Source of the DNA: Pseudomonadota bacterium
GTDB lineage: Bacteria; Pseudomonadota; Alphaproteobacteria; Caulobacterales; Caulobacteraceae
Direction: 5' to 3'
Assembly: GCA_023445705.1 (NCBI GenBank)
Contig: JAEXKM010000123.1
Span: 1-16,070 of the forward strand
Length of the DNA: 16,070 nucleotides
How positions within the stretch are numbered: the stretch's first letter is position 1; every line of letters starts with the position of its first letter. Below, piece by piece: positions 1 through 6,561 of this stretch. Below the pieces are notes generated by a model that was given only the letters and a program-made list of their open reading frames with translations, was not told the origin of the DNA and searched no databases. The position numbers and the translations under genes were made by a program.

Positions 1-963
1 CTGCAGCAGGGTCATGTAGGTGAGGAATTCGGTCAGCTTGCCGGCCGTCATGCTCCCGTCGATGACCTTATGGCCGCCGTACCAGAGCAGCAGCCCCATC
101 GAGGCGTAGAAGGACACGGTCATCACCGCCACGCCTCGGAAACGCAGGGTGATGCGCTTGTAGGAGAAGTTCAGGGCGTCGATGGAGGCCTTGTCGAACT
201 TGGCCATCTCGAAGCGCTTGCCGGCGAAGGCTCGGACGACGCGGATGCCCTGGAGGTTCTCCTCCATGGTCAGGGTCAGCACCGCCATCAGCTCCTGGAC
301 GCGCAGCCAGGTAACCCGCAGCAGAAAGCCCATCCGGGCCAGGGCCCAGCCGGCCACCGGCACGAACGCGAGGCCGATCAGGCCCATCATCAAGTCGGTG
401 CTCAGCATCATGTAGGATGCGAAGCTCAGCAGCAGGGCCAGCGACACGAACTGCATCACCCCGCCCTGGATGAAGACGCGCGCGCCTTCCAGGTCGAGCA
501 TGCCGCGGGTGATCAGATCGCCAGAATGGATCTTGTCATGGAAGCCGAAGGATAGGCGCTGGAGCTGCTGGAAATACTGCAGGCGCAGGTCGTAGCCGAC
601 GCGCTGGCTGACATATTCCGACTGGTAGCCGGTGATCATTGTGAGGAAGCCGCGGATCACCGTTGCGGCGATCACCAGCCCGGCCGTCACCCAAAGCGCG
701 CCCTGCGCCTCCTGCGCTTCGGCCGCCCCGGCCCTAAGCAAGGCGCCGGCGTGGTCGACCGCCGAGCCCAGCAATCTCGGCAGGGTCAGGCTGGCGATGG
801 CCGCGCCGAGGGAGCAGGCGACCGCGATCGCCATCCTGCCTGGGTACTTGAGCGAGAGCGCCGTAATCCGTTGCAGTACGCGCGGCATCTGGCTGACGTC
901 GACCCGGGCGGGGTCGGAGGCAGGGATACGCGCACCCCGTTCGGTGGGGTGTGACTCGCTCAT
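1..963 (-). CDS. ABC exporter, N-terminal transmembrane domain (partial, 3' end outside window)
   Basis: Reading from ATG at 963-961 gives 321 codons with no stop down to base 1, so the gene runs off the window. The translation is the membrane domain of a type IV (MsbA/ATM-like) ABC exporter. Hydrophobic segments lie near residues 44-66, 90-111, 169-187, 191-214 and 278-297. The family-typical stretch FHDKIHSGDLITR is at 141-153, and the cytoplasmic loop ENLQGIRVVRAFAGKRFE at 235-252. The nucleotide-binding domain would follow beyond the left edge, so the Walker motifs cannot be checked. In this family ATP hydrolysis drives export of lipids, glycolipids, peptides or drugs across the inner membrane; the substrate here is unknown. 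The upstream glycosyltransferase on the same strand hints at a glycolipid or envelope substrate, but the 199-base gap makes co-transcription uncertain. A weak GGA lies 8 bases before the ATG. Confidence 0.9.
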   Translation of the reverse strand, partial: MSESHPTERGARIPASDPARVDVSQMPRVLQRITALSLKYPGRMAIAVACSLGAAIASLTLPRLLGSAVDHAGALLRAGAAEAQEAQGALWVTAGLVIAATVIRGFLTMITGYQSEYVSQRVGYDLRLQYFQQLQRLSFGFHDKIHSGDLITRGMLDLEGARVFIQGGVMQFVSLALLLSFASYMMLSTDLMMGLIGLAFVPVAGWALARMGFLLRVTWLRVQELMAVLTLTMEENLQGIRVVRAFAGKRFEMAKFDKASIDALNFSYKRITLRFRGVAVMTVSFYASMGLLLWYGGHKVIDGSMTAGKLTEFLTYMTLLQ

Positions 964-1039
964 CGCAAGTTTCCATGTCTGAGTATGGAACGTATTTTGG
1001 CGCGCTCTTTCGCCTCGCGCCAGACTTGTTTTGACACTG

Positions 1040-1062
1040 CGTACAAATTTGCAGGTTGTACG
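1040..1062. promoter_or_regulatory. Operator-like dyad upstream of the ABC exporter
   Basis: CGTACAA (1040-1046) and TTGTACG (1056-1062) are a perfect 7-base inverted repeat separated by 9 bases. The dyad sits 77 bases upstream of the exporter ATG at 963, in an AT-richer part of the 964-1162 gap. Its size and spacing suit a dimeric repressor. No regulator gene lies next to it and I could not place a convincing minus-strand -35/-10 pair around it, so the role is inferred. Confidence 0.35.
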
Positions 1063-1155
1063 GGCGCAGAATTTCTAGTTTCGGGTCAAAGCTTCACTAA
1101 AGGCGCCCGAACCCTCGGATCGGGAGCGGAAGAGGCCTCGAATCGCGGCGAATCA

Positions 1156-1171
1156 AACGGCCTCAGCCGTT
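1156..1171 (-). terminator. Short hairpin at the end of the glycosyltransferase gene
   Basis: AACGGC and GCCGTT form a 6-base stem around a 4-base loop that contains the glycosyltransferase stop codon (TGA on the minus strand, 1165-1163). There is no U-tract after it, so it is at most a weak or Rho-assisted terminator or a 3'-end stabiliser. Confidence 0.25.
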
Positions 1172-1870
1172 GGGCGCGGCCCGGAAGGTGTAGGGTCCGG
1201 TGTGCCCGATGGACTCGTCGAAGGTGATCCAGATCTCTCCCCCAAGGTCGCGCCAGCGCCGACAGAAGGAGAGGTCCTCACCGATCTTCACGCCATGCGC
1301 ATTGGGCAGCGGCTCAAAACACTGCAGCACCTTCTTCAGCCCCTCGGCGCCATAGAAGCTGTCGGCCGCATCGCAATAGAGATCCGGGAAGGCGTCGCGC
1401 ATCTTCTCCAGGACCTCGCGCTTGATCAGCATGAGGCCGGTCGGCGCAGAGATCGCCCGGTGGAAATCGTCCCGGCTGACCCGCGGCTCCTCCAACTCGA
1501 TGGGGAAACTGAGGGACGCCGTCATGGCGACGTTCGGATTGTCGAAGCGACGCGAGGCCGCGTGAAAGGCCCGGATATTGAGGGAACGCTGCGGATAGGC
1601 GGCGGCCACCAGCGGCCGGTCGAACTGCAGCATCCGCTGGACCACCGAGGCCGAGAAGTCGACGTCGGCGTCGACGAACAGCAGATGGGTGAAATCCCGC
1701 TCCAGCACCTTGCTGGCGAAATAGTTGCGGGCGATCACGATGAGGACGGCCTTGGTCGTCTCCCAACTCGCCTGCGATCCCAGCACGCTGAACAGCTCGA
1801 GCATCGAGCGCGTGTAGTTGCCGGTGACGTTGCCGTTGTAGGTCGGGGTGGCGACGAGGATTTTCATCAT
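1163..1870 (-). CDS. GT-A fold glycosyltransferase-like protein
   Basis: This 235-residue protein starts with a glycosyltransferase-like strand (KILVATPTYNG, residues 3-13). It carries a metal-binding DxD-type motif in LLFVDADVDF (residues 63-72, D67 and D69), a GEDLSFCRRW segment (197-206, E198/D199) and a late IGHTG (221-225). This order (DxD, then ED with Arg/Trp, then a Gly-His-Gly-like end) is that of small nucleotide-sugar glycosyltransferases of the GT2/Anp1-like type. No signal peptide or membrane helix is apparent, so it is probably cytosolic or peripheral. Two ATG codons (1870 and 1867) are in tandem; neither has a clear Shine-Dalgarno sequence. The partial ABC exporter lies downstream on the same strand and the acyl-CoA synthetase is divergent. 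Donor and acceptor cannot be told from sequence. Confidence 0.75.
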   Translation of the reverse strand: MMKILVATPTYNGNVTGNYTRSMLELFSVLGSQASWETTKAVLIVIARNYFASKVLERDFTHLLFVDADVDFSASVVQRMLQFDRPLVAAAYPQRSLNIRAFHAASRRFDNPNVAMTASLSFPIELEEPRVSRDDFHRAISAPTGLMLIKREVLEKMRDAFPDLYCDAADSFYGAEGLKKVLQCFEPLPNAHGVKIGEDLSFCRRWRDLGGEIWITFDESIGHTGPYTFRAAPNG

Positions 1871-2101
1871 CCGGCTCTAGCCACCGCGCCCGGAAGGCAC
1901 AATGGCGCCCATCCGGTCTGCGTTTGGATCGCCATGGCCGTTGTCGCGCCGCCTCGGCGCTGGCATGGTGCGCTTACGATACGGAAACGGCCCCCATACC
2001 CCAGCGCATATTTCGTGCTGCGGCAGCCGAGGAAACGCCGTCTCGGACCATAGAAAAGAGCGCCGCACGGTCATCAGGCCCTCGGCGACGGGAGGAATTT
2101 G
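1871..2101. other. Divergent intergenic region between glycosyltransferase and acyl-CoA synthetase
   Basis: These 231 bases separate two divergent starts and must hold promoters for both directions. I see no convincing consensus promoter, repeat or small gene. The only clear element is GGAGGA at 2091-2096, five bases before the synthetase ATG at 2102. Confidence 0.5.
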
Positions 2102-3685
2102 ATGGAAGATTTGCAAGAGCGCACGAGCCTGGAAGAAACCCTGAACGAGGCGGCCGCCACCGGCATGACCACCGCCGTCTGGGCCAAGCTGCATCCCGAC
2201 CGGCCTGCGGTCGTCGATCCGGATGGGCGCGTAAAGACCTTCGCCCAGATCAACGCCGCGGCCAACAAGCTCGCACGCCTCTTCCGTCAGCACGGCGTCC
2301 AGCCGGGCGACTCCCTGGCGCTCGTCTGCTCCAACCGCGCGGAATTCATCGAGGTCCAGGCTGCGACGCTGCGCTCGGGTGTTCGCATCACCCCGGTCAA
2401 CTGGCACCTCACCACCGACGAAATCGCCTACATCATCAAGGACTGCGAAGCGAAGATCCTGGTCGGCGAAGCACGCGTCGCGTCGGTCGGCCCGGCCGCC
2501 GAGCAATGCCCGGACTTGGTGCTGAAGCTGGCCGTCGGCGGGGCGATCCCCGGCTTCCAGGACTACGAGGCGGCGATCGCCGACCTGGACGGTTCGGACA
2601 TCACCGATCCGGTTCTCGGCAACCAGATGATGTACACTTCGGGCACCACCGGCCGTCCGAAAGGCGTCTTCCGCCCGACCCCGACCGTCACGCCGCAGGC
2701 GATGTATGGCCTGCGCGGCTATGATGACGACTCCATCCAGCTCTGCGCCGGCCCGGCCTATCACGCCGCGCCCCTGGCCTTCGACGTCCGCGCCGCCATG
2801 GGCGCCGGCATTCCGCTGCACTTCATCGACAAGTGGGACTCCGAGCTGGTCCTTCGCACCATCTCGGAAAAGAAGATCACCCACCTGCATCTGGTGCCGA
2901 TCATGTTCCAACGGCTGCTCGCCCTGCCCGACGAGGTGAAGGCGCGCTATCCGGTCGGCCATGTGAAGTACATCGTCCACGGCGCGGCGCCCTGCCCGCC
3001 GGAAGTTAAGTACGCCATGATCGAATGGTTCGGGCCGGTGCTGTCGGAGTACTATGCGGGCTCCGAAGGCGGCGCGGGCTTCACCATCTCCTCGGAGGAG
3101 TGGCTCAAGAAGCCGGGTAGCGTCGGCAAGCGCCCCGCGCTCCTGCAGGTCCGTATCCTGGACGAGGAAGGCAATGACCTGCCCCCCGGCGTGCCCGGCG
3201 GCATCTATCACCAGCTCCCGCCCGGCGGCGGCTTCACCTATTACAAGGATGAAGCCAAGACCCAGTCGAACCGCGTTGGCGACTTCTTCACCATGGGCGA
3301 CGTCGGTTACTTCGACGAGGACGATTACCTGTTCCTCACCGGCCGCAACGCCGAAACGATCATCTCCGGCGGCGTGAACATCTATCCGCAAGAAGTCGAT
3401 AACGAGCTCATCAAGCACGACGCCGTCGCCGACAGCGCGACGGTCGGCGTGCCCCATGATGAATGGGGTGAGCAGGTCAAGGCGGTCATTCTGCTGAAGC
3501 CCGGCTACGAGCCGTCGGACGAGCTGGCTCAGGAAATTCTCGACTTCGGCCGCAAGACGCTGCCGGCGTTCAAGGTTCCGCGCAGCCTCGACTTCGCGAC
3601 CGACCTCCCGCGGTCGGAAGCCGGCAAGATCCAGCGCAACAAGGTCCGCGCGCCCTATTGGGAAGGCCGTACTCGCCAGATCTGA
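2102..3685 (+). CDS. AMP-forming acyl-CoA synthetase (class I adenylate-forming enzyme)
   Basis: The 527-residue protein has the full set of ANL-superfamily motifs. The phosphate-binding loop MMYTSGTTGRPKG is at 176-188, the acyl-adenylate-binding YYAGSEGG at 317-324, and TMGDVG with the ribose-binding Asp at 397-402. The hinge/A8 region runs from R415 through SGGVNIYPQEVD (422-433). The C-terminal catalytic lysine is K509 in RSEAGKIQ. It should activate a carboxylic acid to acyl-AMP and then acyl-CoA in the cytosol. Length and motifs suit medium/long-chain or ring-containing acid ligases, but the substrate cannot be read from sequence. ATG at 2102 is preferred over the adjacent in-frame TTG at 2099 because GGAGGA at 2091-2096 is ideally spaced from it. 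A strong GC hairpin follows the stop. The window also encodes an acyl-CoA carboxylase, but 8 kb away and on the other strand. Confidence 0.93.
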   Translation: MEDLQERTSLEETLNEAAATGMTTAVWAKLHPDRPAVVDPDGRVKTFAQINAAANKLARLFRQHGVQPGDSLALVCSNRAEFIEVQAATLRSGVRITPVNWHLTTDEIAYIIKDCEAKILVGEARVASVGPAAEQCPDLVLKLAVGGAIPGFQDYEAAIADLDGSDITDPVLGNQMMYTSGTTGRPKGVFRPTPTVTPQAMYGLRGYDDDSIQLCAGPAYHAAPLAFDVRAAMGAGIPLHFIDKWDSELVLRTISEKKITHLHLVPIMFQRLLALPDEVKARYPVGHVKYIVHGAAPCPPEVKYAMIEWFGPVLSEYYAGSEGGAGFTISSEEWLKKPGSVGKRPALLQVRILDEEGNDLPPGVPGGIYHQLPPGGGFTYYKDEAKTQSNRVGDFFTMGDVGYFDEDDYLFLTGRNAETIISGGVNIYPQEVDNELIKHDAVADSATVGVPHDEWGEQVKAVILLKPGYEPSDELAQEILDFGRKTLPAFKVPRSLDFATDLPRSEAGKIQRNKVRAPYWEGRTRQI

Positions 3686-3696
3686 TCTGAGCCCTA

Positions 3697-3727
3697 GGGC
3701 GGCGGCGATTTCGCGTTGCCGCCGCCC
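3697..3727 (+). terminator. GC-rich hairpin after the acyl-CoA synthetase
   Basis: GGGCGGCGGC (3697-3706) and GCCGCCGCCC (3718-3727) form a perfect 10-base stem with an 11-base loop, starting 11 bases after the synthetase stop. No U-tract follows, so this is a structural candidate rather than a textbook intrinsic terminator. The loop includes the TTG at 3716 that would be the farthest upstream start of the next gene, which argues against that start. Confidence 0.5.
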
Positions 3728-3751
3728 GACGCCTTCCGCAAACTTCCGCCC

Positions 3752-4543
3752 ATGACAGACGAGCAGAAGGCGCTCATCGATCAGCTCCTGACCGCCCTGG
3801 GCCACGACCCGCGGATCAAATCGGCCTGGCTTTCCGGCAGCTTCGGACGCGGCGCGGGCGATGCCTGGAGCGACATCGACCTGACCCTCGTGGTCGCCGA
3901 AGAACATATTTCCGCGTGCCTGGCCGACTACAGCGCCCCGCGCCCGGACATGCCGCCGCTGGCCTTCTTCCAAACGCTTTACGGGCGGGTCCTCACCGCC
4001 ATCACCACCGACTGGCGCCGGTTCGACCTGGCCTTCCTCACGCCGCCAGAACTTGCGCGCCAAGACGGGGGTTCGCTCCGCCATCTGCTGGGCGACCCAA
4101 CCAAACCAGCCGAGCGCCCAGGGCCAGGCGCGAGCGATGCGCCCACCCGCCTTTCAGCCTTGATCGCCGAGTTCCTGAGGGTCATGGGCCTAGCCCCCGT
4201 CGCCTTCGGCCGAGAGGAATGGATCGTCGCCAGACAAGGCGTGGAACTGCTGCGCAACATGACCGTCGACCTGATGGTCGAAGAAGCCGGCCTTGCGCCG
4301 GCCGCTCGTGGGGTCAAGCGGCTCAACCCGTTCCTGACGCCCGGCCAGCGGCAAGTCCTGGAAGCGCTCCCCTCACCGCCGCCCGAGCCCGAGGCGCTTC
4401 TGCAGGCGCAGGTCGCGATCGCGGCCGCGTTTATGTCTCACGCGCGGCCCCTCGCAGCAAAGCTCGGAGCCAATTGGCCGACAGCGTTGGAGGAGGCCAC
4501 ACGGAGGCATCTCCGCGCGGCCCTCGACTTCGACCTGCCTTAG
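3752..4543 (+). CDS. Nucleotidyltransferase of the DNA polymerase beta-like (aminoglycoside adenylyltransferase) fold
   Basis: This 263-residue protein has an N-terminal minimal nucleotidyltransferase domain with all catalytic elements. These are GSFGRG at 29-34, the metal-binding pair D41/D43 in SDIDL (40-44), and a third Asp, D92, in RFDLAFL. The rest (about 135-263) is predicted mostly helical, as in two-domain stand-alone enzymes such as aminoglycoside adenylyltransferases. It should transfer a nucleotidyl group from an NTP to a hydroxyl of an unknown acceptor; a resistance role cannot be assumed. ATG at 3752 is chosen. An in-frame TTG at 3716 would add 12 residues but lies in a hairpin loop. 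No good Shine-Dalgarno sequence is visible for either. Its TAG (4541-4543) overlaps the stop of the convergent chemoreceptor by four bases. Confidence 0.8.
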   Translation: MTDEQKALIDQLLTALGHDPRIKSAWLSGSFGRGAGDAWSDIDLTLVVAEEHISACLADYSAPRPDMPPLAFFQTLYGRVLTAITTDWRRFDLAFLTPPELARQDGGSLRHLLGDPTKPAERPGPGASDAPTRLSALIAEFLRVMGLAPVAFGREEWIVARQGVELLRNMTVDLMVEEAGLAPAARGVKRLNPFLTPGQRQVLEALPSPPPEPEALLQAQVAIAAAFMSHARPLAAKLGANWPTALEEATRRHLRAALDFDLP

Positions 4544-6078
4544 AACTCTTCCCACTGGGAAGCCGGCGCCGCGCCGCCGCGGGCGAAGGCTGCGACCCGC
4601 GCCTGGGCATGGGCCACCGGATTGGCGGCTGGAACGTGTCGGCCCTCGCGAACGAGCTGCGGCCGCTCGACCGAAGCGCCGATATGAAACTGCGCCACCA
4701 GCCGCGCCAATTCCCCGGCCTCGGCCTTGAGGTTCGCGGCGGCGGCGGTAGCCTCCTCGACCATCGCCGCGTTCTGCTGGGTGACCTGGTCCATCTGGTT
4801 CACCGCGCTGTTCACCTGGTTCAGGCCGGTGGCCTGTTCCTGCGAGGACAGGGCGATTTCCGAGATGAGCTGGTCGATATGAGTGACCTTGCCGACGATG
4901 TCGGTCAGCGCCTCGCCGGTTTCGCCGACCAGCTTCACGCCCCGGTCGACCTGGGCGGAGGAGGCCGAGATCAGGGCCTTAATCTCCTTGGCCGCCTCGG
5001 CCGAGCGCTGAGCAAGCGCTCGCACTTCCGAGGCGACGACGGCAAAGCCCTTGCCGGCCTCGCCGGCGCGGGCGGCCTCGACCCCGGCGTTCAGGGCCAG
5101 AAGGTTGGTCTGGAAGGCGATCTCGTCGATCACCCCGATGATGTTGCCGATCTCGGCCGACGACTTCTCGATCTCGCCCATCGCCGCGACCGCCTCCCGG
5201 ACCACCATACCCGAGCGCTCCGCGCCGCGCTTGGCCTCGGAAGCCGCGCTCGACGCCTGCTTGGCGCCGTCCGCGCTGCGTTTCACCGTCGCGGTGATCT
5301 GGTCAAGCGCCGCCGCGGTCTCTTCCAGGCTCGCTGCCTGCTGCTCTGTCCTGCGGGAGAGGTCGTCCGAAGCCCCGGCGATTTCCTCGGCGCCGCCGCG
5401 TAGGCCGCCGGTCGAAGCGCTGATCGATTCCAGGGTCTGGCGCAGGCTTTCGATTGCGCGGTTGTAGTCGTCCTTCACCCGCTGGTGATCGCCGCTCAAG
5501 GGCTGATCGATACGTGCGGTCAGGTCGCCCTGCGAAAGCTTGGATAGATTTTCAGCCAGCACCGCGACCAGAGCCTCCTGCGCGGCTTCCATCTGCGCCC
5601 GCTCTTCCTCCTGCCGGCGCATCGCCTGCTCTGCCTGGGTGATGTCCACCGCGAACTTGACGACCTTGTAGGGCCGTCCGTCGGCGCCCATCACCGGATT
5701 GTAGGTGGCCTGCAGCCAGATTTCCCGGCCGCCCTTGGCCATGCGGCGAAACTTGCCGGCGACGAACTGTCCCTGGTTCAGATCACGCCAGAACTCGCGA
5801 TAGGCCGAGGTCTGCGCCTCCTGCGGGTCCATGAACATGCTGTGGTGACGGCCTGTGACTTCGCCTGGCTGGTAGCCCATGGCGGCGAAGAAGTTCTCGT
5901 TGGCCTCCAGCACCGTGCCGTCGAGATTGAAGGCGATCACTGCCTGCGACCGCGAGATCGCGGCCATTCGATTTTCGAGATCGGCGTGCTTGTCGAGAAG
6001 AGCCTTGTCGGGTCCCCGTTTCGCAAAAAGTCTCATCATCCCCCCGTGACGCAACTGCTGCGTTTCGGGAACGGTCAT
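4540..6078 (-). CDS. Soluble PAS-containing methyl-accepting chemotaxis protein
   Basis: The 512-residue protein has a PAS domain (about 44-147, with FNLDGTVLEANENF at 50-63), a HAMP-like segment (about 165-217, LSQGDLTARI at 181-190) and a receptor signalling domain. The conserved hairpin tip is IDEIAFQTNLLALN at 317-330, followed by AGVEAARAGEAGKGFAVVA. There is no membrane segment, so the receptor is cytoplasmic and probably senses an internal signal such as redox state through its PAS domain, as PAS-type receptors of the Aer/BdlA kind do. The C-terminus QWEEF resembles the NWETF-type pentapeptide that docks CheR/CheB, so adaptation by methylation is likely. Start choice is uncertain: ATG 6078 is used, TTG 6087 adds three residues, and ATG 6039 or 6036 (just after a run of G) would remove 13 or 14. 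No other chemotaxis gene lies in the window. Confidence 0.93.
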   Translation of the reverse strand: MTVPETQQLRHGGMMRLFAKRGPDKALLDKHADLENRMAAISRSQAVIAFNLDGTVLEANENFFAAMGYQPGEVTGRHHSMFMDPQEAQTSAYREFWRDLNQGQFVAGKFRRMAKGGREIWLQATYNPVMGADGRPYKVVKFAVDITQAEQAMRRQEEERAQMEAAQEALVAVLAENLSKLSQGDLTARIDQPLSGDHQRVKDDYNRAIESLRQTLESISASTGGLRGGAEEIAGASDDLSRRTEQQAASLEETAAALDQITATVKRSADGAKQASSAASEAKRGAERSGMVVREAVAAMGEIEKSSAEIGNIIGVIDEIAFQTNLLALNAGVEAARAGEAGKGFAVVASEVRALAQRSAEAAKEIKALISASSAQVDRGVKLVGETGEALTDIVGKVTHIDQLISEIALSSQEQATGLNQVNSAVNQMDQVTQQNAAMVEEATAAAANLKAEAGELARLVAQFHIGASVERPQLVREGRHVPAANPVAHAQARVAAFARGGAAPASQWEEF

Positions 6079-6180
6079 GCTTACCAAGCAAATTTCTGGT
6101 TAAAATTCGGCCCCGAGCCAGACCTCAGGAAGTGTCTGCTCAAAATTCTTCAGTGATGGCTGAAGGGTTTTACGCAAAAC

Positions 6181-6226
6181 ACGTGAATTGTAAGTTCTCC
6201 CCGCGCCAAGCGGGGCAATTTCACGT
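6181..6226. promoter_or_regulatory. Nested inverted repeat / long hairpin
   Basis: The outer arms ACGTGAATTG (6181-6190) and CAATTTCACGT (6216-6226) pair with one bulged T. Inside them CCCCGC (6199-6204) and GCGGGG (6210-6215) pair around the loop GCCAA. The left side has an 8-base internal bulge (6191-6198). It could be an RNA hairpin, a terminator-like end of an unannotated small RNA, or a DNA operator. It lies 103 bases upstream of the chemoreceptor start. Confidence 0.4.
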
Positions 6227-6261
6227 ACTTCTCGTGCACTAACGAGCATGGCCAACAATTT

Positions 6262-6276
6262 CAAATCCTAGATTTG
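6262..6276. promoter_or_regulatory. Compact dyad CAAATC-CTA-GATTTG
   Basis: This is a perfect 6-base inverted repeat with a 3-base centre, 36 bases to the right of the nested hairpin. The compact 15-base dyad has the size of a site for a dimeric regulator. The protein that would bind it is not known. Confidence 0.3.
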
Positions 6277-6561
6277 TCTCCGCTCCGACAATGCTTGGGA
6301 TCACGATGCTTCATCCCGAATATCCAGAAATTCGTATTTTACGTACTACACCTCGATCTTTAGGTACTGGCTCGCCCTCGGACCGATTTTCTGAGGGCGT
6401 AGAACAAGCCGTGCTGCGCCAGGCAGTCATTGCTGTGGAGCCAGTCCGCGATCGCAACCCCTTTGCAGGACGGCACGGAAACGTTCGGTAGCCAAGCGTG
6501 TCTGGCCTGACCCATCCGCGCATGCCATGAAGCCGGCCGCTTCACTTGCGAGAGGCTCGCC

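Larger units (their letters stand above)
6079..6561. other. 483-base AT-richer divergent intergenic region
   Basis: Between the divergent chemoreceptor and aminotransferase starts, GC content is about 46% over 6081-6360, clearly below the flanking genes. Short ORFs exist on both strands but have no Shine-Dalgarno sequence or recognisable protein. The region contains a nested hairpin (6181-6226) and a 6-3-6 dyad (6262-6276). It must hold promoters for both genes; a small RNA is possible but unproven. Near the right end GAGAGG (6550-6555) is the ribosome binding site of the aminotransferase. Confidence 0.5.

Noticed and set aside
1031..1059. TTGACA on the plus strand as a -35 element
   Set aside because: No acceptable -10 at 16-18 bases, and no plus-strand gene follows.
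1877..4084. Minus-strand 735-codon open frame opposite the acyl-CoA synthetase
   Set aside because: It is antisense to a gene with complete enzyme motifs, has no recognisable domain, and is rich in Arg/Gly/Ala as expected for shadows in GC-rich DNA.
3916..5403. Plus-strand 495-codon open frame across the nucleotidyltransferase and chemoreceptor
   Set aside because: Out of frame with one real gene and antisense to the other; low-complexity composition.
6096..6103. CTGGTTAA, a CtrA-like half site (TTAACCAG on the minus strand) just upstream of the chemoreceptor
   Set aside because: Only one half site is present, it has a mismatch to the usual consensus, and it lies within 20 bases of the start codon.
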